Shown here: positions 7,580 to 14,431 of the stretch, one piece after another
Numbering within the stretch: position 1 is the stretch's first letter
Layout of the letters: the number at the start of each line of letters is the position of its first letter
Source of the DNA: Achromobacter animicus
Lineage (GTDB): Bacteria; Pseudomonadota; Gammaproteobacteria; Burkholderiales; Burkholderiaceae_B
Direction: 5' to 3'
NCBI RefSeq assembly: GCF_902859585.1
Contig: NZ_CADIJM010000002.1
Coordinates: 496,001 to 560,000 of the forward strand
Length of the DNA: 64,000 nt
Position numbers and translations under genes: made by a program
Notes under the pieces: model-generated
Told to the model about the DNA's origin: nothing
Database searches by the model: none
What the model saw: only the letters and a program-made list of their open reading frames with translations

Positions 7580-8764
7580 TCAGAACCCCTCACGCGGCAC
7601 GTGCACGCGGCCTTCCATCAGCACGCGCGCGCTGCGGCTCATGATGGCTTTGGTCACTTTCCAGTCGCCATCCACCAACTGCGCTTGCGCGCCGACTCGC
7701 AGGGTGCCCGACGGGTGTCCAAAGCACACGTTGTCGCGCTCGCCGCCGCCGGCCGCCAGGTTCACCAGCGTGCCGGGCACGGCTGCTGCCGTGGCGATCG
7801 CGACCGACGCCGTGCCCATCATGGCGTGATGCAGCTTGCCCATGGACAACGCACGCACCAGCACGTCGATGTCGCTCGTGCCGATCTTCTTGCCGCTGGA
7901 CGAAATGTATTCCTTGGGCGGGGCGACGAAGGCGATCTTGGGGGTGTGCTGGCGGCTGGCGGCCTCGGCGAGGTCCTTGATGAGGCCCATGCGCAGCGCG
8001 CCGTGGGCGCGGATGGTCTCAAAGCGCGACAGCGCGGCGGTGTCGCCGTTGATGGCGTCCTGCAGCTCCGTGCCGCTGTACCCCAGCGCGTCGGCTTCCA
8101 GGAAGATCGTCGGGATGCCGGAATTGATCATCGTGGCCTTGAACGTGCCCACGCCGGGCACTTCCAGGTTGTCGACCAGGTTGCCGGTGGGGAACATGGA
8201 GCCGCCGTCGCCTTCCTCCGCCGGGTCCATGAATTCCAAACGCAGTTCGGCGGCGGGGAAGGTCACGCCGTCCAGTTCAAAATCGCCGGTTTCCTGCACC
8301 GCGCCGCCGGTGATGGGCACGTGAGCCACGATGGTCTTCTGGATGTTGGCTTGCCAGATGCGCACGACCGCAACGCCGTCCTGCGGAACGCGGGCGGGGT
8401 CGACCAGGCCGTTGGTGATGGCAAAAGGGCCGACCGCGGCCGACAGGTTGCCGCAGTTGCCGCTCCAGTCCACGAAAGGCTGGTCGATGGAGACCTGGCC
8501 GAAGAGGTAGTCCACGTCATGGTCGGGTCGCGTGCTTTTGGCGACGATGACGGTCTTGCTGGTGCTGGACGTGGCGGCGCCCATGCCGTCAATCTGCTTG
8601 CCGTAGGGATCGGGGCTGCCGATCACGCGCAGGAGCAGCGCGTCGCGCGCGGCGCCCGGCACGCGGGCGGATTCCGGCAGGTCGTCCAGCTTGAAGAACA
8701 CGCCTTTGCTGGTGCCGCCGCGCATGTAGGTGGCGGCGATCTTGGTTTGGGGAGCATGTGCCAT
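7580..8764 (-). CDS. prpF: 2-methylaconitate isomerase PrpF
   Basis: A 394-residue PrpF protein with the diaminopimelate-epimerase fold. It isomerises the 2-methylaconitate made by AcnD in the 2-methylcitrate route of propionate breakdown. Family marks seen: ATYMRGGTSKGVFF near the start, SSTSKTVIV with Lys70, and WSGNCGNLSAAVGPF with Cys104, the residues discussed as the active site in this family. ATG 8764 was chosen; a longer frame to 8821 adds a repeat-derived segment. acnD lies 84 bases upstream on the same strand. Neither prpC (methylcitrate synthase) nor prpB (methylisocitrate lyase) is in the window, so the pair may serve a different methylated tricarboxylate or complement a distant prp locus. 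Confidence 0.92.
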   Translation of the reverse strand: MAHAPQTKIAATYMRGGTSKGVFFKLDDLPESARVPGAARDALLLRVIGSPDPYGKQIDGMGAATSSTSKTVIVAKSTRPDHDVDYLFGQVSIDQPFVDWSGNCGNLSAAVGPFAITNGLVDPARVPQDGVAVVRIWQANIQKTIVAHVPITGGAVQETGDFELDGVTFPAAELRLEFMDPAEEGDGGSMFPTGNLVDNLEVPGVGTFKATMINSGIPTIFLEADALGYSGTELQDAINGDTAALSRFETIRAHGALRMGLIKDLAEAASRQHTPKIAFVAPPKEYISSSGKKIGTSDIDVLVRALSMGKLHHAMMGTASVAIATAAAVPGTLVNLAAGGGERDNVCFGHPSGTLRVGAQAQLVDGDWKVTKAIMSRSARVLMEGRVHVPREGF

Positions 8765-8771
8765 GTGTCGA

Positions 8772-8799
8772 TCCTGAAATATCGGTCCTGAGATATCGG
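8772..8799. repeat. 14-bp tandem duplication before prpF
   Basis: TCCTGAAATATCGG (8772-8785) is repeated as TCCTGAGATATCGG (8786-8799), 13 of 14 identical, directly in front of the prpF start, where the ribosome must bind. Confidence 0.7.
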
Positions 8800-8807
8800 A
8801 GTAGGGC

Positions 8808-8830
8808 GGCGGGCGCTGCACACGCCCGCC
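8808..8830. other. Intercistronic hairpin between acnD and prpF
   Basis: GGCGGGCG (8808-8815) pairs with CGCCCGCC (8823-8830), loop of 7 bases. No T run follows on the minus strand, so it is more likely an mRNA stability or processing element than a terminator. Confidence 0.4.
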
Positions 8831-8848
8831 GGTCTGTACAACGGCCGG

Positions 8849-11467
8849 TCAGGCCAGCTTGCCGGCGTCCGTCGCCGAGGCGGCTTCCAGGAAATCCTGG
8901 GCAAAGCGCTGCAGCACGCCGCCGGCTTCGTAGATGGACACTTCTTCGGCGGTGTCCAGGCGGCAGGTCACCGGCACCTGTTCGGTGCTGCCGTTGCGGC
9001 GGTGAATCACCAGCGTCAGGTCCGCGCGCGGCTTGCGTTCCCCGATGACGTCGTAGCTTTCGGTGCCGTCGAGAGCCAGCGTCTTGCGGTCGACGCCCGG
9101 CTTGAATTCCAGCGGCAGCACGCCCATGCCGATCAGGTTGGTGCGGTGGATGCGCTCGAAGCCTTCGGCCACGATGGCTTCCACGCCGGCCAGGCGCACG
9201 CCCTTGGCGGCCCAGTCGCGCGACGAGCCTTGGCCGTAATCGGCGCCGGCCACGATGATGAGCGGCTGTTTGCGGTCCATGTAGGTCTCGATGGCCTCCC
9301 ACATGCGCATGACCTGGCCTTCCGGTTCCACGCGCGCCAGCGAACCTTGCTGCACCGAGCCGTCGGCGTTCTTCACCATTTCGTTGAAGAGCTTGGGGTT
9401 GGCGAACGTGGCGCGCTGCGCGGTCAGGTGGTCGCCGCGGTGCGTGGCGTACGAGTTGAAGTCCTCTTCGGGCAGGCCCATCTTGTGCAGGTATTCGCCT
9501 GCGGCGCTGTCCATCAGGATGGCGTTGGACGGCGACAGGTGGTCGGTGGTGATGTTGTCGCCCAGAACGGCCAGCGGCAGCATGCCGCGCAGCGTGCGCT
9601 CGCCGGCCAGCGCGCCTTCCCAGTACGGCGGACGGCGGATGTACGTGCTTTGCGGGCGCCAGTCGTACAGCGGGCTGACGGCCGTTTGGCGGTCGTCCTT
9701 GATGCCGAACATGGGGGCGTAGACCTTACGGAACTGCTCGGGCTTGACCGCCGACTTGACCATGGCGTCGATCTCTTCGTCGCTGGGCCAGATGTCCTTC
9801 AGGCGAATATCGCGGCCATCGGCGGCCACGCCCAGCACGTCGCGCTCGATGTCGAAGCGGATGGTGCCGGCAATGGCGTAGGCCACGACCAGCGGCGGCG
9901 AGGCCAGGAAGGCCTGCTTGGCGTACGGGTGGATGCGGCCGTCGAAGTTGCGGTTACCGGACAGCACGGCGGTCGCATACAGATCGCGGTCGATGATTTC
10001 CTGCTGGATCTTCGGGTCCAGCGCGCCGGACATGCCGTTGCACGTGGTACAGGCAAACGCCACGACGCCAAAGCCCAGTTGTTCCAGTTCGTGCGTGAGG
10101 CCGGCTTCTTCCAGATAGAGCTGCACGGCCTTGGATCCCGGCGCCAGCGAACTCTTGACCCACGGCTTGCGCACAAGGCCCGCGCGGTTGGCGTTGCGCG
10201 CCAACAGGCCCGCGGCGATCACGTTGCGCGGGTTGCTGGTGTTGGTGCAGCTGGTGATGGCGGCAATGATGACGGCGCCGTCGGGCATCAGGCCCGGCTG
10301 GTTCTCGACCACGCCAGCGATGCCGCGTTCGGCCAGGTCGGACACCGGCAGGCGGCGATGCGGGTTGGACGGGCCGGCCAGCGTGCGCACGACGGTGGAC
10401 AGGTCAAAGCGCAGCACGCGCTCGTACTGCGCCGTCTTCAGGCTGTCGGACCACAGGCCCGCGGTCTTGGCGTAGTTTTCCACCAGCGCGATCTGGTCGT
10501 CCTCGCGGCCGGTCAGGCGCAGGTAGTCGATGGTCTGCTGGTCGATGGAGAACATCGCCGCGGTGGCGCCATATTCCGGCGCCATGTTCGAGATGGTGGC
10601 GCGATCGCCCAGCGTCAGGCTGGACGCGCCTTCGCCGTAGAACTCCAGGTACGCGCCCACCACCTTTTCCTTGCGCAGGAATTCGGTCAGGGTCAGCACG
10701 ATGTCGGTGGCGGTGATGCCGGGCTGCGCGCGGCCGGACAGTTCGACGCCGACGATGTCGGGCAGGCGCATCCAGGATGCGCGGCCCAGCATGACGTTCT
10801 CGGCTTCCAGGCCGCCCACGCCGATGGCGATGACGCCCAGCGCGTCCACGTGCGGGGTGTGGCTGTCGGTGCCGACCAGCGTGTCGGGGAAGGCCACGCC
10901 GTCCTGCGTGTAGATCACCGGCGACATCCGCTCCAGGTTGATCTGGTGCATGATGCCGTTGCCCGGCGGCACGACCTCGATGTTCTCGAAGGCCTGCTTG
11001 GTCCAGTCGATGAAATGGAAGCGGTCTTCGTTGCGGCGGTCTTCCACCGCGCGGTTCTTGGCGAAGGCGTCCGGGTCGTTGCCGTCGTATTCAACCGCCA
11101 GCGAGTGGTCCACGATCAATTGCACCGGCACCACGGGGTTGACCTTGGCCGGGTCGCCGCCCTTGTCGGCGATGGCATCGCGCAGGCCCGCCAGGTCCAC
11201 CAGCGCGGTCTGACCCAGGATGTCATGACAGACCACGCGCGCGGGAAACCACGGAAAGTCCAGGTCGCGGCGGCGTTCGATCAACTGCTTGAGCGCGTCG
11301 GTCAGCAGCGCGGGGTCGCACCGGCGCACCAGGTTTTCAGCCAGGACGCGGGACGTGTAAGGCAGGCCGTCATACGCGCCGGGCGCGATGGCCTCGACGG
11401 CCGCGCGGGCGTCGAAGTAGTCCAGGCGGGTGCCGGGCAGGTTCTTGCGGTACGACTTGTTCATCAT
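8849..11467 (-). CDS. acnD: Fe-S 2-methylcitrate dehydratase AcnD
   Basis: An 872-residue aconitase-superfamily enzyme that dehydrates 2-methylcitrate to a methylaconitate isomer, which PrpF then rearranges. Iron-sulfur ligand motifs are ITSCTNTSNPRN and ACTTCNGMSG; the substrate-binding GTDSHTPHVDALG and the swivel-domain YGQGSSRDWAAKG are intact. The length is typical of AcnD. The start at 11467 overlaps the stop of the GntR gene by ATGA, with GGAGG close upstream; 11464 is an equally good in-frame start. The frame stays open to 11686, but that part overlaps the regulator and is not coding. Co-transcribed with the regulator and prpF. Confidence 0.93.
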   Translation of the reverse strand: MMNKSYRKNLPGTRLDYFDARAAVEAIAPGAYDGLPYTSRVLAENLVRRCDPALLTDALKQLIERRRDLDFPWFPARVVCHDILGQTALVDLAGLRDAIADKGGDPAKVNPVVPVQLIVDHSLAVEYDGNDPDAFAKNRAVEDRRNEDRFHFIDWTKQAFENIEVVPPGNGIMHQINLERMSPVIYTQDGVAFPDTLVGTDSHTPHVDALGVIAIGVGGLEAENVMLGRASWMRLPDIVGVELSGRAQPGITATDIVLTLTEFLRKEKVVGAYLEFYGEGASSLTLGDRATISNMAPEYGATAAMFSIDQQTIDYLRLTGREDDQIALVENYAKTAGLWSDSLKTAQYERVLRFDLSTVVRTLAGPSNPHRRLPVSDLAERGIAGVVENQPGLMPDGAVIIAAITSCTNTSNPRNVIAAGLLARNANRAGLVRKPWVKSSLAPGSKAVQLYLEEAGLTHELEQLGFGVVAFACTTCNGMSGALDPKIQQEIIDRDLYATAVLSGNRNFDGRIHPYAKQAFLASPPLVVAYAIAGTIRFDIERDVLGVAADGRDIRLKDIWPSDEEIDAMVKSAVKPEQFRKVYAPMFGIKDDRQTAVSPLYDWRPQSTYIRRPPYWEGALAGERTLRGMLPLAVLGDNITTDHLSPSNAILMDSAAGEYLHKMGLPEEDFNSYATHRGDHLTAQRATFANPKLFNEMVKNADGSVQQGSLARVEPEGQVMRMWEAIETYMDRKQPLIIVAGADYGQGSSRDWAAKGVRLAGVEAIVAEGFERIHRTNLIGMGVLPLEFKPGVDRKTLALDGTESYDVIGERKPRADLTLVIHRRNGSTEQVPVTCRLDTAEEVSIYEAGGVLQRFAQDFLEAASATDAGKLA

Positions 11468-12174
11468 GCCTCCGTGCGCTGTTGGGTGCTTTGCGCGATC
11501 TGTTGTTCGATGTTGATGCGGGATGCGCGGATGTGCCGGCGCATCAGAAGTTCTGCCAGTTCGCCATCGCCGTCGGCGATGGCGTCCAGAATGCGGTGAT
11601 GCTCGGCATAGGCCTGCCGCGGGCGGTTGGGCGTCGTCGAGTACTGGATGCGGTACATGCGCGCCAATTGATAGAGCTCGTCGCACAGCATGCGGAACAG
11701 CATCTGATTGCCGCTGCCTTTGACGATGCGATAGTGGAAATCGTAGTCCCCTTCCTGCTGGTAATAGCCCAGCCCGGCCTGGAAGGCTTCGTCGCGTTCG
11801 TGCGCTTCCAGCACGCCGCGCAGCTCGTCGATTTCCGACGGCGGCATGCGGTCAGCGGCCAGGCGGCAGGCCGTGCCTTCCAGCGATTCGCGGATTTCGT
11901 AGAGTTCGACCAGTTCCTGAATCGACAGGGACACGACGCGCGCGCCGGCGTGCGGCACGCGCACCAGCAGCTTCTGGCCCTCCAGCCGGTGCAGGGCCTC
12001 GCGCAGCGGACCGCGGCTGACCCCGTGGATGCGCGCCAGTTCGGGTTCGGAGATCTTGCTGCCCGGGGCGATCTCGCCCTTGACGATGGCGGACTGGATC
12101 TTGCGGAAGATGTGGTCCGACAGGGTTTCGCCATCGGGGGGCGGCGTGCCCGGCAGGGTGAGCACTTTGCTCAT
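11464..12174 (-). CDS. GntR-family regulator with FCD domain
   Basis: A 236-residue regulator. The N-terminal winged helix (EPELARIHGVSRGPLREALHRLEGQKLL) is followed by an all-helical FCD ligand domain with the metal-site pattern around ERDEAF and DYDFHYRIVKGSGN. FCD regulators bind organic acids. It is the first gene of the acnD-prpF operon, with a 4-base overlap to acnD, suggesting autoregulated control by a tricarboxylate or related acid. No clear ribosome site precedes the start; the bases there belong to a direct repeat that may be the operator. Confidence 0.88.
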   Translation of the reverse strand: MSKVLTLPGTPPPDGETLSDHIFRKIQSAIVKGEIAPGSKISEPELARIHGVSRGPLREALHRLEGQKLLVRVPHAGARVVSLSIQELVELYEIRESLEGTACRLAADRMPPSEIDELRGVLEAHERDEAFQAGLGYYQQEGDYDFHYRIVKGSGNQMLFRMLCDELYQLARMYRIQYSTTPNRPRQAYAEHHRILDAIADGDGELAELLMRRHIRASRINIEQQIAQSTQQRTEA

Positions 12175-12175
12175 G

Positions 12176-12250
12176 GTGTCGACAATTCGTTCCGTTTTTG
12201 GGGTGATACTCGGAAAAACGCATGGATAACGCGTCGAAGTGTCAACAATT
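12176..12250. promoter_or_regulatory. Direct repeat flanking the gntR-like promoter
   Basis: GTGTCGACAATT (12176-12187) and GTGTCAACAATT (12239-12250) are 11 of 12 identical and 63 bases apart, framing the only space where the promoter of the operon can be. The first copy touches the start codon. Probable autoregulatory sites, inferred from position. Confidence 0.4.
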
Positions 12251-12268
12251 TACTCCCCGGGCGGGGGC

Positions 12269-12300
12269 GGGCGCAAGGGCCGTCGGCCCCCTGCGCGCCC
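12269..12300 (-). terminator. Strong hairpin after the monooxygenase gene
   Basis: GGGCGC (12269-12274) with GCGCCC (12295-12300) and inner GGGCC/GGCCC around a GTC loop give a two-part stem just past the monooxygenase stop at 12314. No T run follows. Confidence 0.35.
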
Positions 12301-12313
12301 GTTGCCCGTGCGC

Positions 12314-14119
12314 CTATCGCTTGTGGTGCACCTCCTGCATTCCGTATACCTGCACGGGGAGGCCGGCGTGGCGGGCCTTCAATTGCAGGGACAGATACTG
12401 CGAGTAATGGCGCGACTGATGCAGGTTGCCGCCGTGAAACCACAGCGCCTCCTGCTGCGTGGGCTTCCACATGTTGCGCTGTTCGCCTTCCCAAGGGCCG
12501 GGATCCTTGGTGGTGGCCGACCCCAATCCCCAGCATTTGCCAACCTTGTCCGCGACCTCCGGACTGATCAGGTCCGCCGCCCAGCCGTTCATCGAGCCGT
12601 ACCCGGTGGCGTAGACCACCAGGTCGGCGGGCAGGGTGACGCCGTTGGTCAGCACGACGGCGTCGCGCGTGAGCCGGCTGACGTCGGTGCGCGATTGCAG
12701 CTTGATGCTGCCGTCGATGATGAGATCGCATGCGCCCACGTCGATGTAATAGCCCGAGCCGCGCCGCAGGTATTTCATGAAGAGGCCGGAGCCATCGTCG
12801 CCCCAATCCAGCATGAAGCCCGCGGCTTCCAGCTTCTGGTAGAACTCCGCGTCGCGCTCGCGCATCTGTTCGTAAAGCGGGATCTGGAATTGCGCCAGGA
12901 TCTTGTAGGGCACCGACGCGAAGGTCAGATCGGCCTTGCGCGTGGTCATGCCATTGGCCAGCGCCTGCTCGGAATACAGCCCGCCCAGCCCGATGTCCAT
13001 CAGCGTCTCGGAGCGCACGATGTGTGTGGACGATCGCTGCACCATCGTGACGTTGGCGCCGCCTTCCCACAACGCCGCGCAGATGTCGTGGGCCGAATTG
13101 TTGGCGCCGATGACGACGACGTTCTTGCCGCGGTAGGCGTCCGGGCCGGGGTGGCGCGAGGAATGCTGCTGCTCGCCCTGGAATTCGTCCTGCCCCGGAA
13201 AGCTGGGCACGTTGGGCTTGCCCGACATGCCGGTGGCCAGCACGAGCTGCTTGGGCCGCAGCACCACGGGCTTGCCCTCGCGCACGACGTGGACCTCCCA
13301 TTCCTTTTTGTCCTCGTCGTAGCGTGCCGACTCGCAGACGGTGGAGGTCCAGTAGTTCAGCTCCATCACCTTCGTGTACATCTCCAGCCAGTCGCCGATC
13401 TTGTCCTTGGGCGCGAAGACGGGCCAGTTTTCGGGGAAGGGGATGTAGGGCAGGTGGTCGTACCAGACCGGGTCGTGCAGGCACAGCGACTTGTAGCGCT
13501 TCCTCCAGCTGTCGCCGGCGCGCTCGTTCTTTTCGAGGATGAGCGTGGGCACGTCGAGCTGGCGCAGACGCGCGCCCAGCGCGATGCCGCCCTGGCCGCC
13601 GCCGATGATCAGCACGTAGGGCTGCGTCTCGTAGCCCAGCTCGGCGGCTTCGCGCTCGCGCTTTTCCAGCCAGGTCTGGCGTTCGCGGCTGTGGCCGTGC
13701 TGGGCGCCCATGGGCCGACGCACGCCGCTCGGTTCTTCGTGGCCCTTCAGTTCCGACATGGTGGTGAGCAGCGTCCAGATCTTGCCGTCCTTGACCCGGA
13801 TGTGGCCGTAGCCGCGCGCGAGATTCGTATCGACGCGGAACCACCCCTGCAGCAGGCCGCCTTCTTCGGTGGTCGCCTCGGCCTCGTCGCGGGTGAAGCG
13901 CACCGGCTCGACGTGTTGCAACTGATGTTCCAGCATGTCGCGGATCTGGTCCTGGCCTTCCAGCGTGCGCAGGTTCCAGGAAAACAGCACCAGGTCGCGC
14001 CAATAGCATTCGTCCTGGAACATCCGGGCAACGGCGTCGATGTCCTTGTTGCCCAGCGCAGTGTTCAGCTGCGTAAGCAACGCGTCCAAGGCGGCGTCGG
14101 CGGCGTGGTCGATCGGCAT
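12314..14119 (-). CDS. NTF2-like/flavin-containing monooxygenase
   Basis: A 601-residue two-part enzyme. Residues 1-120 form an NTF2/SnoaL-like domain (ALLTQLNTALGNKDIDAVAR); residues 165-600 are a class B flavin monooxygenase with an FAD fold (GGGQGG, 173-178), an NADPH fold (VIGANNSAHDICA) and ATGYGS near the end. The family fingerprint FxGxxxHxxx(Y/F) is present as FQGEQQHSSRH, with His in the last position. Expected to hydroxylate or Baeyer-Villiger-oxidise an organic substrate using NADPH and oxygen. The start at 14119 follows GGAGACAT. It is read from a sigma-54 promoter with a long leader, and the AcoR-like activator gene lies directly upstream. Substrate unknown. Confidence 0.85.
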   Translation of the reverse strand: MPIDHAADAALDALLTQLNTALGNKDIDAVARMFQDECYWRDLVLFSWNLRTLEGQDQIRDMLEHQLQHVEPVRFTRDEAEATTEEGGLLQGWFRVDTNLARGYGHIRVKDGKIWTLLTTMSELKGHEEPSGVRRPMGAQHGHSRERQTWLEKREREAAELGYETQPYVLIIGGGQGGIALGARLRQLDVPTLILEKNERAGDSWRKRYKSLCLHDPVWYDHLPYIPFPENWPVFAPKDKIGDWLEMYTKVMELNYWTSTVCESARYDEDKKEWEVHVVREGKPVVLRPKQLVLATGMSGKPNVPSFPGQDEFQGEQQHSSRHPGPDAYRGKNVVVIGANNSAHDICAALWEGGANVTMVQRSSTHIVRSETLMDIGLGGLYSEQALANGMTTRKADLTFASVPYKILAQFQIPLYEQMRERDAEFYQKLEAAGFMLDWGDDGSGLFMKYLRRGSGYYIDVGACDLIIDGSIKLQSRTDVSRLTRDAVVLTNGVTLPADLVVYATGYGSMNGWAADLISPEVADKVGKCWGLGSATTKDPGPWEGEQRNMWKPTQQEALWFHGGNLHQSRHYSQYLSLQLKARHAGLPVQVYGMQEVHHKR

Positions 14120-14182
14120 GTCATGTCTCCTTGCCCGGGGTGGGCGGTCGTTGTCGTGGCGGACGCACGGTCCGGCGGCCGG

Positions 14183-14222
14183 CGGTCCGGCGGTCCGGCG
14201 GTCCGGCGGTCCGGCGGTCCGG
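14183..14222. repeat. Five tandem copies of octamer CGGTCCGG
   Basis: Perfect copies at 14183, 14191, 14199, 14207 and 14215, with an extra copy at 14168-14175. CGGTCCGG is almost self-complementary, so the array can fold. It lies between the sigma-54 promoter and the monooxygenase start, inside the mRNA leader. Confidence 0.9.
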
Positions 14223-14267
14223 CGGCGGCCCCGTCCTGTGTCGGAAGGTGGTCGCCGATCAGGAACA

Positions 14268-14283
14268 TGCAAATGCCATGCCA
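14268..14283 (-). promoter_or_regulatory. Sigma-54 (-24/-12) promoter of the monooxygenase gene
   Basis: Read on the minus strand, TGGCATGGCATTTGCA matches the consensus TGGCACG-N4-TTGC at every fixed base but one, with exact GG-to-GC spacing. It points at the monooxygenase gene, about 150 bases away, and the neighbouring gene is a sigma-54 activator with the required GAYTGA loop. Confidence 0.85.
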
Positions 14284-14335
14284 GGTGAGTCGGACGGGGG
14301 ACGCCCCGGCGCGCGCGGGCCGAGGCGGGAGTGGG

Positions 14336-14356
14336 GGTGTGGCGCGATGCCACACC
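14336..14356. promoter_or_regulatory. Palindromic upstream activator site
   Basis: GGTGTGGC-GCGAT-GCCACACC is a perfect 8-bp inverted repeat about 50 bases upstream of the -24 box, the usual place for the enhancer of a sigma-54 activator. Assignment to the adjacent AcoR-like protein is inferred. Confidence 0.65.
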
Positions 14357-14394
14357 TGTGGCGCGACGCTGTGGCGCAACGCTGTCGCGCAACC
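14356..14394. repeat. Three 13-bp direct repeats beside the activator palindrome
   Basis: CTGTGGCGCGACG, CTGTGGCGCAACG and CTGTCGCGCAACC follow without gaps. Each carries a TGTGGCGC-like half-site of the palindrome, so they may be extra activator contacts. Confidence 0.6.
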
Positions 14395-14431
14395 CCGCGC
14401 AACCCCGCGCGATCCGCGCAACGCTGCGGCG

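Noticed and set aside
9002-11599. 865-codon open frame on the plus strand opposite acnD
   Set aside because: His/Arg/Gly/Ala-rich translation with no motifs; it is the high-GC antisense shadow of acnD, whose frame has all family residues.
14160-14430. CRISPR-like repeat array
   Set aside because: The repeats are 8 and 13 bases and directly abutting, without spacers; no cas genes are present.
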